A DNA stretch of 29,817 nucleotides from a virus. The notes below the pieces were generated by a model. The model worked only from the letters and a program-made list of their open reading frames with translations, had not been told where the DNA came from and did no database searches. Below are positions 7,929 to 14,884 of this stretch, in pieces (position 1 is the stretch's first letter; every line of letters begins with the position of its first letter). A program made the position numbers and the translations under genes. The DNA is taken from positions 1 to 29,817 of IMG/VR virus record IMGVR_UViG_3300031885_000078, one strand, 5' to 3'.

Positions 7929-8097
7929 TGATTGCTCCGCCCTTCAAGTATTGAGACAGGAGCGTCATTGTCGCCCGATGTGGACGCGTTTTGCCAGAGG
8001 AAATTCTGTAAAGCGTGTGCGGGTTAAGGCCGATTGACTGCGCCACGGCCTGCAATTTGCGATCTGCGAGCGCAGCTTTGATCTCATCTAGTGTCAT
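7921..8097 (-). CDS. Small HTH transcriptional regulator (Cro-like)
   Basis: 58 residues, nearly all helix-turn-helix: LQAVAQSIGLNPHTLYRISSGKTRPHRATMTLLSQYL is the usual XRE/Cro-type pattern (A-x3-G-x5-L-x3-SG). The ATG at 8097 follows TTTTTGAGGCCGTGCACA; the longer upstream frame runs through the control region and is not used here. It sits first in the minus-strand replication transcript, next to the divergent early block, where a Cro-type switch protein would be expected. A palindrome AAGCGCTT lies at the predicted transcription start and may be its operator. No partner CI-type repressor is visible. Confidence 0.85.
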   Translation of the reverse strand: MTLDEIKAALADRKLQAVAQSIGLNPHTLYRISSGKTRPHRATMTLLSQYLKGGAING

Positions 8098-8144
8098 TGT
8101 GCACGGCCTCAAAAAAGTACAGAAAAAGTTGAATAAGCGCTTGC

Positions 8145-8173
8145 ATCTTAGCAAAAGCTGGCGCACACTACAA
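8145..8173 (-). promoter_or_regulatory. Candidate promoter for the HTH/primase transcript, with a palindromic operator candidate
   Basis: On the minus strand: -35 TTGTAG (8168-8173), a 17-base spacer, and an extended -10 TGC-TAAGAT (8145-8150). The predicted start is near 8138, inside the perfect palindrome AAGCGCTT (8135-8142). The -35 is weak (3/6) and the extended -10 compensates. No equally good plus-strand promoter for the early block is apparent in 8098-8220; TTGCAT with CACACT is the best and is poor. Confidence 0.4.
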
Positions 8174-8220
8174 CCACTGCACGAACTGATTCCCAGACGG
8201 TGCAGATTGAAAGGCAAGAG

Positions 8221-8517
8221 ATGAAGCTGATTGACATCAACGTTACCTCGGCAGACGAACTGGGGTTGCTTCTGGCGGAGATTGCTGATCTTGAAAAGCG
8301 TGTTGATGCTATCAAGGCCAGCATGAAAGACAAGGCAACGGTGCAAGGTGGAGAGAATGTGTTTGATGGTGCGATGTTCTGCGCAAAGGTTGTCGAGGCC
8401 AATCGCAAGGTGACGGATTGGAAAGCAATCTCCAAGGCCTGCAACATCCCCGCCGAAGTGATCGAGGCCAACACCAGCGTGACGGCTGCGTTCTCGGTCA
8501 AGGTCACATCCAAGTAA
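8221..8517 (+). CDS. First gene of the plus-strand early block, unknown function
   Basis: 98 residues. The N-terminal half is a charged amphipathic helix likely to be coiled-coil (ADELGLLLAEIADLEKRVDAIKASMKD). The C-terminal half ends in IPAEVIEANTSVTAAFSVKVTSK. There is no membrane segment or known motif. The ATG is preceded by GAAAGGCAAGAG. The helix-hairpin look and its place at the head of a recombination block recall small Gam- or nuclease-inhibitor-like proteins, but I see no specific motif for that, so it stays unassigned. Confidence 0.7.
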   Translation: MKLIDINVTSADELGLLLAEIADLEKRVDAIKASMKDKATVQGGENVFDGAMFCAKVVEANRKVTDWKAISKACNIPAEVIEANTSVTAAFSVKVTSK

Positions 8518-8525
8518 TCAGGAAG

Positions 8526-8547
8526 GGGCTCCAAAAACTGGAGACCC
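8526..8547 (+). terminator. Weak hairpin after the first early gene
   Basis: GGGCTCCA (8526-8533) can pair with TGGAG-A-CCC (8539-8547) with one bulged A and a 5-base loop, followed only by TGTTTA. There is no proper T-run. It may attenuate transcription or occlude the ribosome site (GGAG) of the small ORF at 8553. Confidence 0.25.
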
Positions 8548-8552
8548 TGTTT

Positions 8553-8666
8553 ATGGAACAAAACATGAACATCTCAGTGATAGTTTTCCAAAACGGCTAC
8601 CGTGAAGCCTCGCTTCATGGTGCGATCCTCGTCGTGCGACCTGACGGGTCTCACTATTTGCTTTAA
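8553..8666 (+). CDS. Possible 37-residue small protein
   Basis: Begins MEQNMNISVIVFQNGYRE and ends VVRPDGSHYLL. It lies in the otherwise empty 270-base gap before the Sak4-type gene. GGAG stands 9 bases before the ATG. It is compact with a beta-strand-like pattern and a hydrophobic N-terminal stretch too short to be a confident membrane segment. There is no family recognition. The remainder of the gap (8667-8789) holds only a 23-codon frame without a convincing ribosome site and the ribosome site of the next gene. Confidence 0.4.
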   Translation: MEQNMNISVIVFQNGYREASLHGAILVVRPDGSHYLL

Positions 8667-8789
8667 AGATGCTGGAGAAAATGCGCCAGCGTCAAAGCAA
8701 ACAAGCCTATGGCTTTGCGCAGGAAAGCGTGCAAGAATAACACCCCGGCCTAGCAATGGGCCGATCTCAACAGCCAACCGGAGAACCAA

Positions 8790-9461
8790 ATGGCTATCAA
8801 CTTGAAGCGCAGTTCCGCGCTTTCTATGAGCGGCGTAAAACTGCTCGTTTACGGGCAAGCTGGCGCTGGCAAAACCTTGCTCATCCCCACATTACCGGCG
8901 CCCATTGTCCTGAGCGCTGAAGGCGGCTTGCTTTCAATTGCTGGGGCCGATGTGCCTTACATCGAGATCGCCAGCATGGGCGACTTGATGGAGGCTTACA
9001 AATGGCTCTCAGAAAGCGCCGAAGCAGCTCAGTTTCAATCGGTGGCGCTGGACAGCATCAGCGAGGTGGCTGAGGTGGTGCTGAATGCTGAAAAGAAAGC
9101 CAGCAAAGACCCGCGCCAAGCATACGGCGCGATGCAAGAACAGATGGCCGACATCATTCGGGCCTTCCGCGACCTGCCGGGTCGTCACGTTTACATGAGC
9201 GCGAAGCTGGAGAAGACACAGGACGAAATGGGCCGCGTGCTGTATTCGCCCAGCATGCCGGGCAACAAAACCGGCCAGCAATTGCCCTACTTCTTTGACG
9301 AGGTGCTGGCACTGCGTGTGGCACGCGATGCCGAAGGCAATACCCAGCGGGCTTTGATGTGCGATTCTGACGGTCTGTGGCTTGCAAAAGATCGCAGCGG
9401 CAAGCTAGAAACGTGGGAAGCGCCTGACTTGGGCGCAATCATTGCAAAGATTGGAGGCTGA
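8790..9461 (+). CDS. Sak4-type RecA-like ATPase (AAA_24, single-strand annealing)
   Basis: 223 residues. Walker A GQAGAGKT at 22-29 after the strand VKLLVYG, and a Walker-B-like SVALDSIS with Asp88. The pattern LLIPTLPAPIVLSAEGG.LSI and the C-terminal PYFFDEVLALRV.. with GLWLAKDRSG are typical of the phage AAA_24 family that includes the Sak4 recombinases. Expected role: ATP-binding recombination/annealing mediator acting with the ssDNA-binding protein two genes downstream. GGAGAACCAA precedes the ATG. The stop is followed one base later by the next ATG, so translation is coupled. Confidence 0.88.
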   Translation: MAINLKRSSALSMSGVKLLVYGQAGAGKTLLIPTLPAPIVLSAEGGLLSIAGADVPYIEIASMGDLMEAYKWLSESAEAAQFQSVALDSISEVAEVVLNAEKKASKDPRQAYGAMQEQMADIIRAFRDLPGRHVYMSAKLEKTQDEMGRVLYSPSMPGNKTGQQLPYFFDEVLALRVARDAEGNTQRALMCDSDGLWLAKDRSGKLETWEAPDLGAIIAKIGG

Positions 9462-9462
9462 A

Positions 9463-9849
9463 ATGCAAGAGCTTGAGCAACTGAGCCAAGAATGGATCAT
9501 GGCCAAAGAAGCGGAGAAGCGCGCAGTCGCAAAGCGCCGTGAGGCAGAAGACAAGCTGACAGCACTGCTAGGCGTCAAGCCAACACTAGAAGGCACTGAG
9601 AGTCATCTCGTGCCTGGCTTGAGCATCAAGATCGTGGGCCGACTTGATCGCAAAGTCGATGCAGACAAAGCGCAGGAGATCGCTGCCGAGGCTGGTTTGA
9701 ATGCTTACCTTTCAACGCTTTTCCGGTGGAAACCTGAAATCAACATGTCTGCCTGGAAATCCACCGATTCACAAATCACCGAGCTTTTTTCGCACGCGGT
9801 CACGGTCATGCCAGGCCGTCCGTCTTACACCATCACCATCAAGGAGTGA
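9463..9849 (+). CDS. Unknown protein between the Sak4-type ATPase and the DUF669 protein
   Basis: 128 residues. Residues 1-45 form a Lys/Glu/Ala-rich coiled coil (EKRAVAKRREAEDKL). The rest is a compact alpha/beta domain with GLSIKIVGRLDRKVDADKAQEIA, LFRWKPEINMSAWK and a C-terminal PSYTITIKE. The ATG at 9463 is chosen for the ideal GGAGG spacing (TTGGAGGCTGAA). Genes of this size and shape recur between AAA_24 and DUF669 genes in proteobacterial phages, so a part in recombination or replication is likely, but no activity can be read from it. Confidence 0.8.
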   Translation: MQELEQLSQEWIMAKEAEKRAVAKRREAEDKLTALLGVKPTLEGTESHLVPGLSIKIVGRLDRKVDADKAQEIAAEAGLNAYLSTLFRWKPEINMSAWKSTDSQITELFSHAVTVMPGRPSYTITIKE

Positions 9850-9854
9850 ACATC

Positions 9855-10349
9855 ATGGCGTTTCTTTCACAATCTTTCGACGTAGCCGACCTGCCCCAAT
9901 CATCCGGTGGCAATTTTGAGCCACTGCCCGCGGGATGGTACAGCGTCACTATCGCGGGTGCCGAACTGAAAAACACAAAGGCAGGAAATGGCCAGTTCAT
10001 CGCAGTTCGCTATGACGTGACCGGGCCGACTCACCAGGGCCGCGTGGTTTTTGGCAATCTGAACATTCAGAACCCGAACCCCAAGGCCGAGGAAATTGGG
10101 CGCCAGCAACTTGGCGAACTGATGCGCGCTATTGGCCTTGCCAAAGTTACCGACACCGATCAACTGATCGGCGGCAATCTGCAAATCAAGCTTGACATCA
10201 AGCGCGATGAGCAGTACGGCGACAAGAACGAGGTGCGCGGCTTCAAGGCCGTGAGCGGTGGCGCATTGCCTAGCGTCGCGCCAACTGCTATGCCTATGCA
10301 ATCCATGGCTGCACCTGCAAAGGCTGCGCCGCCGTGGGCTAAGAAGTAA
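9855..10349 (+). CDS. DUF669 protein, probable ssDNA-binding protein
   Basis: 164 residues. The pattern FEPLPAGWYSVTIAGAELKNTKAG followed by YDVTGPTHQGRVVFGNLNIQNPNPKAEEIGRQQLGEL fits the phage DUF669 family, an OB-fold-like group usually coded beside Sak-type recombinases and thought to bind single-stranded DNA. The C-terminal tail is low-complexity Ala/Pro/Met ending PPWAKK and lacks the acidic tip of bacterial SSB. The start at 9855 is chosen because AAGGAG lies 8 bases upstream; a GTG at 9846 overlapping the previous stop is a weaker choice. A terminator hairpin follows the gene. Confidence 0.85.
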   Translation: MAFLSQSFDVADLPQSSGGNFEPLPAGWYSVTIAGAELKNTKAGNGQFIAVRYDVTGPTHQGRVVFGNLNIQNPNPKAEEIGRQQLGELMRAIGLAKVTDTDQLIGGNLQIKLDIKRDEQYGDKNEVRGFKAVSGGALPSVAPTAMPMQSMAAPAKAAPPWAKK

Positions 10350-10360
10350 TCAATCAACCC

Positions 10361-10382
10361 GCCCGGCTTGTGCCGGGCTTTT
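10361..10382 (+). terminator. Intrinsic terminator after the DUF669 gene
   Basis: A perfect 7-bp stem GCCCGGC/GCCGGGC with a TTGT loop, followed by TTTT. The T-run is short, so it may be partial, letting some transcription reach the helicase-methyltransferase gene. Confidence 0.6.
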
Positions 10383-10394
10383 GAGGTTTACACG

Positions 10395-12596
10395 ATGAAT
10401 TCATACGATTCATTTGTCGCACAGAAAAGACGCGCAGAAGTGGCAACTGGACACGCTCCAGGTGATTTGAATGAATACCTGAAGCCATTTCAGCATGCCG
10501 TTGTGTCATGGGCGGTGCGCCGTGGGCGTGCTGCCGTATTTGCTGACACTGGCCTTGGAAAGACAATCATGCAATTGGCATGGGCCAATGAAGTGCAATC
10601 GCATACTGGTGGAAAGGTGCTCATTTTGGCCCCGTTGGCTGTATCAGAGCAGACGATTGAAGAAGGCGCAAAATTTGGCATTGAAGTGCAGCGCGTTCCG
10701 TTGGGTCAAGATATACCGAGCACTGGAGTATGGATCACCAACTACGAGCGCATGGATGCCATTGATTTTGCTGAATTGCATGGCATTGTTTTGGATGAAT
10801 CAAGCATTCTCAAGGCGCATGATGGAAAAACACGATCACGCATCATTGAGGCATCGCAGGGTGTTCCGTATCGTCTGAGTTGCACAGCCACACCCAGCCC
10901 GAATGATTTTGAGGAGCTTGGCAATCAGTGCGAGTTCCTTGGCGTGATGACTCGAACCGAGATGCTTGCAACGTACTTCGTGAACGACACCGGAGACACG
11001 GGCACATGGCGACTCAAAGGATGGGGCGCTGCGAAGTTCTGGGAATGGATGGGCACTTGGGCTGTTGTGATCCGTAATCCTTCCGATATTGGATTTGATG
11101 GCTCTGAATACGACTTGCCAGCACCAGAATACATTGAGCACGTTGTTCAAACAGAAGTGCAATCCATTGATGATTTATTTGGACGTCCTGCCATGGGATT
11201 GGCAGAGCGCAGGAAAGCACAGCGCGACAGCATTGATGCTCGATGCAAAGCATTGGCTGATGTCGTAAACGCTCAAAGCAATGAGCCGTGGTTGATTTGG
11301 TGTCACTTGAACGACGAGGCAGAATTTCTGCAAAGCATGATTCCTGGCAGTGTCAATGTGCAAGGCTCAGATAGTGCAGAAGTCAAAACAAAAGGCATGA
11401 TGGATTTCACGCATGGGAAATTGCGTGTTTTGATTTCCAAGCCCAAGATTTGCGGCTTTGGCATGAATTGGCAGCACTGCGCTCGCATGGCATTTGTCGG
11501 TCTTGATGATTCATTCGAGAAGTTCTATCAAGCGGTGCGCCGATGCTATCGCTTTGGACAAAAGCGCAATGTGCAAGTGCATCTATTCACCGCTGAGAAT
11601 GAAGGCCAGATTTTGGCCAATCTCAAACGCAAAGAGACTCAGCACCATGAAATGAGTGCAAACATGATCGAACATATGAAAGACATCATGAATCAAGAAT
11701 TGGCCGGGCAAGTAAACATTGTGGACGAATACAAAGAAGACACATACCACGGGGAAGGTTTCACGGTGCATCTCGGTGATTGCGTGAAATGGACGCAGCG
11801 CATGGCTAACGATAGCATTGACTATTCTGTTTTCTCTCCGCCATTTGCTGATCTGTTTGTGTATTCAAACAGCGATCATGATATGGGCAATTGCAAAGAC
11901 GATGCAGAGTTTGTAGCGCAACTGAAATTCCTGATTTCTGAATTGTTCCGTGTCTTGAAGCCTGGACGCAATGTGTCATTCCATTGCATGAATCTACCGA
12001 CAACCAAGATGCGCCAAGGCTTCATTGGGTTGCGTGACTTTCGAGGCGATCTGATTCGCGCATTTCAGGATGCTGGCTTTATCTATCACTCCGAAGTGTG
12101 CATTTGGAAAGATCCAGTTGTGGCAATGCAGCGTACCAAGGCGCTTGGATTGCTGCATAAAACGATCCGAGAAAACAGCACTATGAGCCGCATGGGATTG
12201 CCGGACTATGTTGTCACGATGCGTAAGCCTGGTGATTGCGAAGAGCGTGTTACGCATGGAGATGATCTACCAGTGATGATGTGGCAGAAATATGCCAGCC
12301 CAATTTGGGATGACATCAACCAAGGGCGCACCTTGAACAAGCTGCCAGCACGTGATGAGAACGACGAAAAGCATATGTGTCCACTGCAACTTGATGTTAT
12401 TGAACGATGCATTCACTTGTGGACTAACAAAAATGATCTTGTATTCAGTCCGTTCACTGGTATCGGATCAGAAGGCTATACAGCAGTCAAGATGGGCCGG
12501 CGCTTTATCGGGACTGAATTGAAGCCGCAATACTGGGATTTGGCATGTCAAAACATACAAGATGCGCGCAACGATCAGCGTGGATTGTTTGAGTAA
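10395..12596 (+). CDS. SNF2-type helicase fused to DNA methyltransferase
   Basis: 733 residues in two parts. Residues ~25-400 are an SF2/SNF2 ATPase: motif I DTGLGKT (51-57), motif II LDESS (133-137), motif III TATPSPND (164-171), and motifs V-VI GFGMNWQHC and QAVRRCYRFGQKR (~354-391). Residues ~450-730 are an amino-methyltransferase: HLGDC (459-463), motif IV SPPF (481-484), then AdoMet-binding motif I FSPFTGIGS (684-692) and GTELKPQYW. This beta-type motif order with SPP[FYW] is more usual in N4-cytosine than N6-adenine enzymes. No nuclease domain is seen. It probably translocates on DNA and methylates it, for protection from host restriction or regulation. Base composition is lower in GC than the neighbouring DUF669 gene, hinting at separate acquisition. 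Confidence 0.9.
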   Translation: MNSYDSFVAQKRRAEVATGHAPGDLNEYLKPFQHAVVSWAVRRGRAAVFADTGLGKTIMQLAWANEVQSHTGGKVLILAPLAVSEQTIEEGAKFGIEVQRVPLGQDIPSTGVWITNYERMDAIDFAELHGIVLDESSILKAHDGKTRSRIIEASQGVPYRLSCTATPSPNDFEELGNQCEFLGVMTRTEMLATYFVNDTGDTGTWRLKGWGAAKFWEWMGTWAVVIRNPSDIGFDGSEYDLPAPEYIEHVVQTEVQSIDDLFGRPAMGLAERRKAQRDSIDARCKALADVVNAQSNEPWLIWCHLNDEAEFLQSMIPGSVNVQGSDSAEVKTKGMMDFTHGKLRVLISKPKICGFGMNWQHCARMAFVGLDDSFEKFYQAVRRCYRFGQKRNVQVHLFTAENEGQILANLKRKETQHHEMSANMIEHMKDIMNQELAGQVNIVDEYKEDTYHGEGFTVHLGDCVKWTQRMANDSIDYSVFSPPFADLFVYSNSDHDMGNCKDDAEFVAQLKFLISELFRVLKPGRNVSFHCMNLPTTKMRQGFIGLRDFRGDLIRAFQDAGFIYHSEVCIWKDPVVAMQRTKALGLLHKTIRENSTMSRMGLPDYVVTMRKPGDCEERVTHGDDLPVMMWQKYASPIWDDINQGRTLNKLPARDENDEKHMCPLQLDVIERCIHLWTNKNDLVFSPFTGIGSEGYTAVKMGRRFIGTELKPQYWDLACQNIQDARNDQRGLFE

Positions 12597-12601
12597 ACAT
12601 A

Positions 12602-12907
12602 ATGGCCCGCACAAAATACGCAGCATCACTATTTGGCAGGCCAACACGCAAAGAGAAGGCCCTGGATCGTGAAGAATACATTTCACGCGCCAGGGAATTC
12701 GCCAAGCGCGGCCAAGATTTGCCCCAAACCAAACTGCTTGATTTAGAGGTTCACAGCATCAAGTCAGCAGCGAGACAGCGCGAGAAACTGCGCGCATACA
12801 TCAAAGACAACCTGAGCAATGCGGCCCTAGCCGCGCAATACGGTGTTCACGTGCGAACGATTGAAAAGATTTTGCAGCACGAAACATGGAGCCATGTTCT
12901 TCTATGA
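12602..12907 (+). CDS. HTH protein of unknown role
   Basis: 101 residues, basic. The N-terminal ~60 residues are charged and helical; residues ~70-97 (NAALAAQYGVHVRTIEKILQHETWSH) form a clear helix-turn-helix. It lies 5 bases after the methyltransferase fusion, and its stop overlaps the exonuclease start as ATGA. It may be a regulator or a DNA-targeting partner for either neighbour; the sequence does not say which. Confidence 0.82.
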   Translation: MARTKYAASLFGRPTRKEKALDREEYISRAREFAKRGQDLPQTKLLDLEVHSIKSAARQREKLRAYIKDNLSNAALAAQYGVHVRTIEKILQHETWSHVLL

Positions 12908-13938
12908 CAGCAATCCCAGAAGCGGCGCATTCAATCGCCGCCATGATCGACAAACATCACGTCAGCAAAACCGAGCAGCCGCGCCAGCATCTCGGAGCAA
13001 GCATCCTCGGACACCCATGTGATCGGTGGCTCTGGCTTTCCTTTCGATGGGCTGCGCGTGAGGAATTCCCCGGCCGCATCTTGCGAGTGTTCCGGCGTGG
13101 GCACCATGAAGAAGGCTGGATCGTGAGCGACCTGCGCGCCATCGGAATTGACATCCGAGACACGCAAGGCGAACAAAGCCGTGTGGACTTTGGCGCGCAT
13201 GTTGGCGGAAGCTTGGATGGAATCATTCATTCCGGCGTGCCAGAAGCGCCCAAGAAAAAGCACGTTGCAGAGTTCAAAACGCACTCGAAAAAGAGCTTTG
13301 ATGAAGTCGAATCGCAAGGTGTCGAGAAGGCCAAGCCGATGCACTGGGCACAGATGCAAGCCTACATGCACGGCACTGGCATCGATCGGGCGCTGTATGT
13401 TGCAGTCTGCAAAGACGACGACCGGATCTACACCGAACGCGTGAAATACAACAAAGAAGCGGCCGAGGGCTTGATTGCCCGTGGACATCGCATTACACTA
13501 AGCGACAGACAGCCGGAACCGCTTTCGACGAACCCTAGCTGGTATCAATGCAAGTTTTGCGCAGCGCATGAGATGTGCCATGGTGGCAAGCCGACTAAGC
13601 ATGTCAACTGCCGCACCTGTGCTCATAGTACGCCTCGGGCGGATAGCACCTGGCACTGCGCAAAGTGGGATGCGGAGATTCCATTCGAGGCTCAGATTCA
13701 AGGTTGCGAGTCGCATGTGCTGCACCCGGATATGGTGCCTTGGAAGTTAGACACCGAGGCATCAAGCATGGATGAGGCTGTTTGGATTATTGACGGCAAG
13801 CCAGTTCGAAACGGCGAGCCAGATGCGTTTGTTTTCGGTAGCCGTGAACTGATCGCCAACCCTTCCGCCTGCGCGGGTGGCGAGCAAGTATTGATGGATA
13901 TGCGGGCGCAATTTAAGACTGCGAGGATAGTTGGATGA
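12904..13938 (+). CDS. Cas4/RecB-like PD-(D/E)XK exonuclease with Fe-S cysteines and extra Cys4 module
   Basis: 344 residues. Nuclease motifs in order: RGHHEEGW (His68/69 region), GGSLDGII (Asp105), VAEFKTH (Glu123, Lys125), and QMQAYM (Gln-x3-Tyr near 150-154). Cys39 (GHPCDRW) with Cys216, Cys219 and Cys225 (YQCKFCAAHEMC) matches the four-cysteine iron-sulfur arrangement of Cas4 and AddB-type nucleases. A second set, Cys236, Cys239, Cys252 and Cys268 (NCRTCAH..WHCAKW..GCESH), looks like a zinc finger added after it. Probable role: resection of DNA ends to feed the Sak4/DUF669 annealing pair. The start at 12904 overlaps the HTH gene stop. Confidence 0.88.
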   Translation: MTAIPEAAHSIAAMIDKHHVSKTEQPRQHLGASILGHPCDRWLWLSFRWAAREEFPGRILRVFRRGHHEEGWIVSDLRAIGIDIRDTQGEQSRVDFGAHVGGSLDGIIHSGVPEAPKKKHVAEFKTHSKKSFDEVESQGVEKAKPMHWAQMQAYMHGTGIDRALYVAVCKDDDRIYTERVKYNKEAAEGLIARGHRITLSDRQPEPLSTNPSWYQCKFCAAHEMCHGGKPTKHVNCRTCAHSTPRADSTWHCAKWDAEIPFEAQIQGCESHVLHPDMVPWKLDTEASSMDEAVWIIDGKPVRNGEPDAFVFGSRELIANPSACAGGEQVLMDMRAQFKTARIVG

Positions 13939-13992
13939 CTGACCGCGAATTACTTAGTACATCTTAATTTTTTATCAAAAAGGAAATTTGAA

Positions 13993-14304
13993 ATGAACAC
14001 TATCAACATCAATGGAATTGAATATAGCCCTGTTACCGAACCCACTCAAAAAATTGAGTGGGCTCGAGCAGTTGTGGTTGTAGACCGGGGCTGGATTTTC
14101 GCTGGCGATGTGACCCGCGAAAACGGGCGCATTAAATTGTCTCGTGCCGTGCACGTTTTCCGGTGGGAGAGTATTGGATTTGACGGAATGATCGCATCTC
14201 CAAAGAGTAATAAAGTCACACTGAAGCCGATGCCCGACGGAGTGGATATTCCAGGGGGCGCAGAACTTTTTTCGGTTCCTGTAGCAGATGATTGGGGGAT
14301 GTGA
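13993..14304 (+). CDS. Small beta-rich phage protein, possibly DUF6948-like
   Basis: 103 residues. The core WARAVVVVDRGWIFAGDVTRENGRIKLSRAVHVFRW, then a Lys/Ser-containing loop (SPKSNKVTLKPM) and GAELFSVPVADDW, resembles the DUF6948 type as I remember it: small phage proteins often coded just before a Gly-rich repeat ORF, as here. The function is unknown. AAAAAGGAAATTTGAA precedes the ATG, one of the strongest ribosome sites in the block. The stop overlaps the next start (TGATG). A 9-bp perfect hairpin lies within codons 17-24. Confidence 0.75.
   Translation: MNTININGIEYSPVTEPTQKIEWARAVVVVDRGWIFAGDVTRENGRIKLSRAVHVFRWESIGFDGMIASPKSNKVTLKPMPDGVDIPGGAELFSVPVADDWGM
14041..14062 (+). other. Perfect 9-bp hairpin inside a coding sequence
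   Basis: CCCACTCAA (14041-14049), loop AAAA, TTGAGTGGG (14054-14062). It starts about 48 bases after the ATG of the 103-residue gene. There is no T-run on either strand, so it is not a standard terminator; an mRNA structure slowing ribosomes or binding a regulator is possible. Confidence 0.5.
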
Positions 14305-14669
14305 TGTTTAAGCCTGCAGGCAACGGCTACGGCGACGGCAACGGCTACGGCGACGGCAACGGCTACGGACACGGCTACGGCTACGGCGACAACAACGGCA
14401 ACGGCTACGGCCACGGCAACGGCAACGGCTACGGCAGCGGCTACGGCTACGGCTACGGCTACGGCAACGGCTACGGCGACGGCTATGGCTATGGCTACTG
14501 CCACGGCTACGGCTATGGCAACGGCCACGGCTACGGCTACGGCAGCGGCTACGGCGACGGCTATGGCTATGGCTATGGCTACTGCCACGGCTACGGCTAT
14601 GGCAACGGCCACGGCTACGGCTACGGCAGCGGAACCGTATCTAACTCAAGAATGCGGAGGAGCAAATGA
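14304..14669 (+). CDS. Gly-Tyr dipeptide-repeat protein
   Basis: 121 residues. After MFKPA, about 100 residues alternate Gly with Tyr, Asn, Asp, His or Ser (GNGYGDGNGYGHGYGYGD), ending in a basic TVSNSRMRRSK. Two Cys occur at equivalent places in a duplicated segment (YGYCHGYGYGNGHGYG). It has no fold I recognise; such Gly/aromatic sequences are disordered and prone to self-association, and comparable ORFs occur in other phages after DUF6948-like genes. The ATG is preceded by TGGGGGATGTG and overlaps the upstream stop. Codons are almost all GGC with TAC or TAT, so the coding repeat is also a DNA repeat. Confidence 0.75.
   Translation: MFKPAGNGYGDGNGYGDGNGYGHGYGYGDNNGNGYGHGNGNGYGSGYGYGYGYGNGYGDGYGYGYCHGYGYGNGHGYGYGSGYGDGYGYGYGYCHGYGYGNGHGYGYGSGTVSNSRMRRSK
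14319..14632 (+). repeat. GGCNAC-type tandem repeat with a 78/84-base duplication
   Basis: The whole stretch is built of 6-base units (GGC TAC, GGC AAC, GGC GAC and so on). An 18-base unit CAACGGCTACGGCGACGG is repeated at 14321 and 14339 with a partial third at 14357. A larger tandem duplication covers 14471-14548 (78 bases) and 14549-14632 (84 bases), differing by one extra GGCTAT unit in the second copy. That is the mark of slippage or unequal exchange, so length probably varies between relatives. Confidence 0.9.
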
Positions 14670-14884
14670 CACGCGACGAAATTATCCGCATGGCACACGA
14701 AGCTCATTTTGAAGGTTTTAGAAACGGCGACTGGGTTTGCACAACGGAAGAGATTGAACGCTTCGCCGCCCTTGTCGCCGCTGCCGAGCGCGAGGCGTGT
14801 GCTCAGATCGTTGAAAGGGCCTATAGAGAGCCGGTGTGGGCGGTCGAGATTGTCAACGACATCCGAGCAAGGGGGAATAAATGA
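14666..14884 (+). CDS. Small acidic helical phage protein
   Basis: 72 residues. MTRDEIIRMAHEA at the N-terminus and ERFAALVAAAEREACAQIVE in the middle are a very common pattern in uncharacterised phage and prophage ORFs of Burkholderiales and relatives. Entirely helical, one Cys per half, no membrane segment. GCGGAGGAGCAA gives a strong ribosome site; the start overlaps the repeat-protein stop and the stop overlaps the next start. The function is unknown. Confidence 0.8.
   Translation: MTRDEIIRMAHEAHFEGFRNGDWVCTTEEIERFAALVAAAEREACAQIVERAYREPVWAVEIVNDIRARGNK

Noticed and set aside
8669-8740. 23-codon plus-strand frame before the Sak4-type gene
   Set aside because: No ribosome site at a sensible distance and no distinctive sequence; too short to support.
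14046-14612. 188-codon minus-strand frame opposite the Gly-Tyr repeat, reading Ala-Val repeats
   Set aside because: The complement of GGCNAC-type repeats cannot contain stop codons, so the frame is open by composition alone. It has no ribosome site or upstream promoter, and the plus-strand gene fits the operon.
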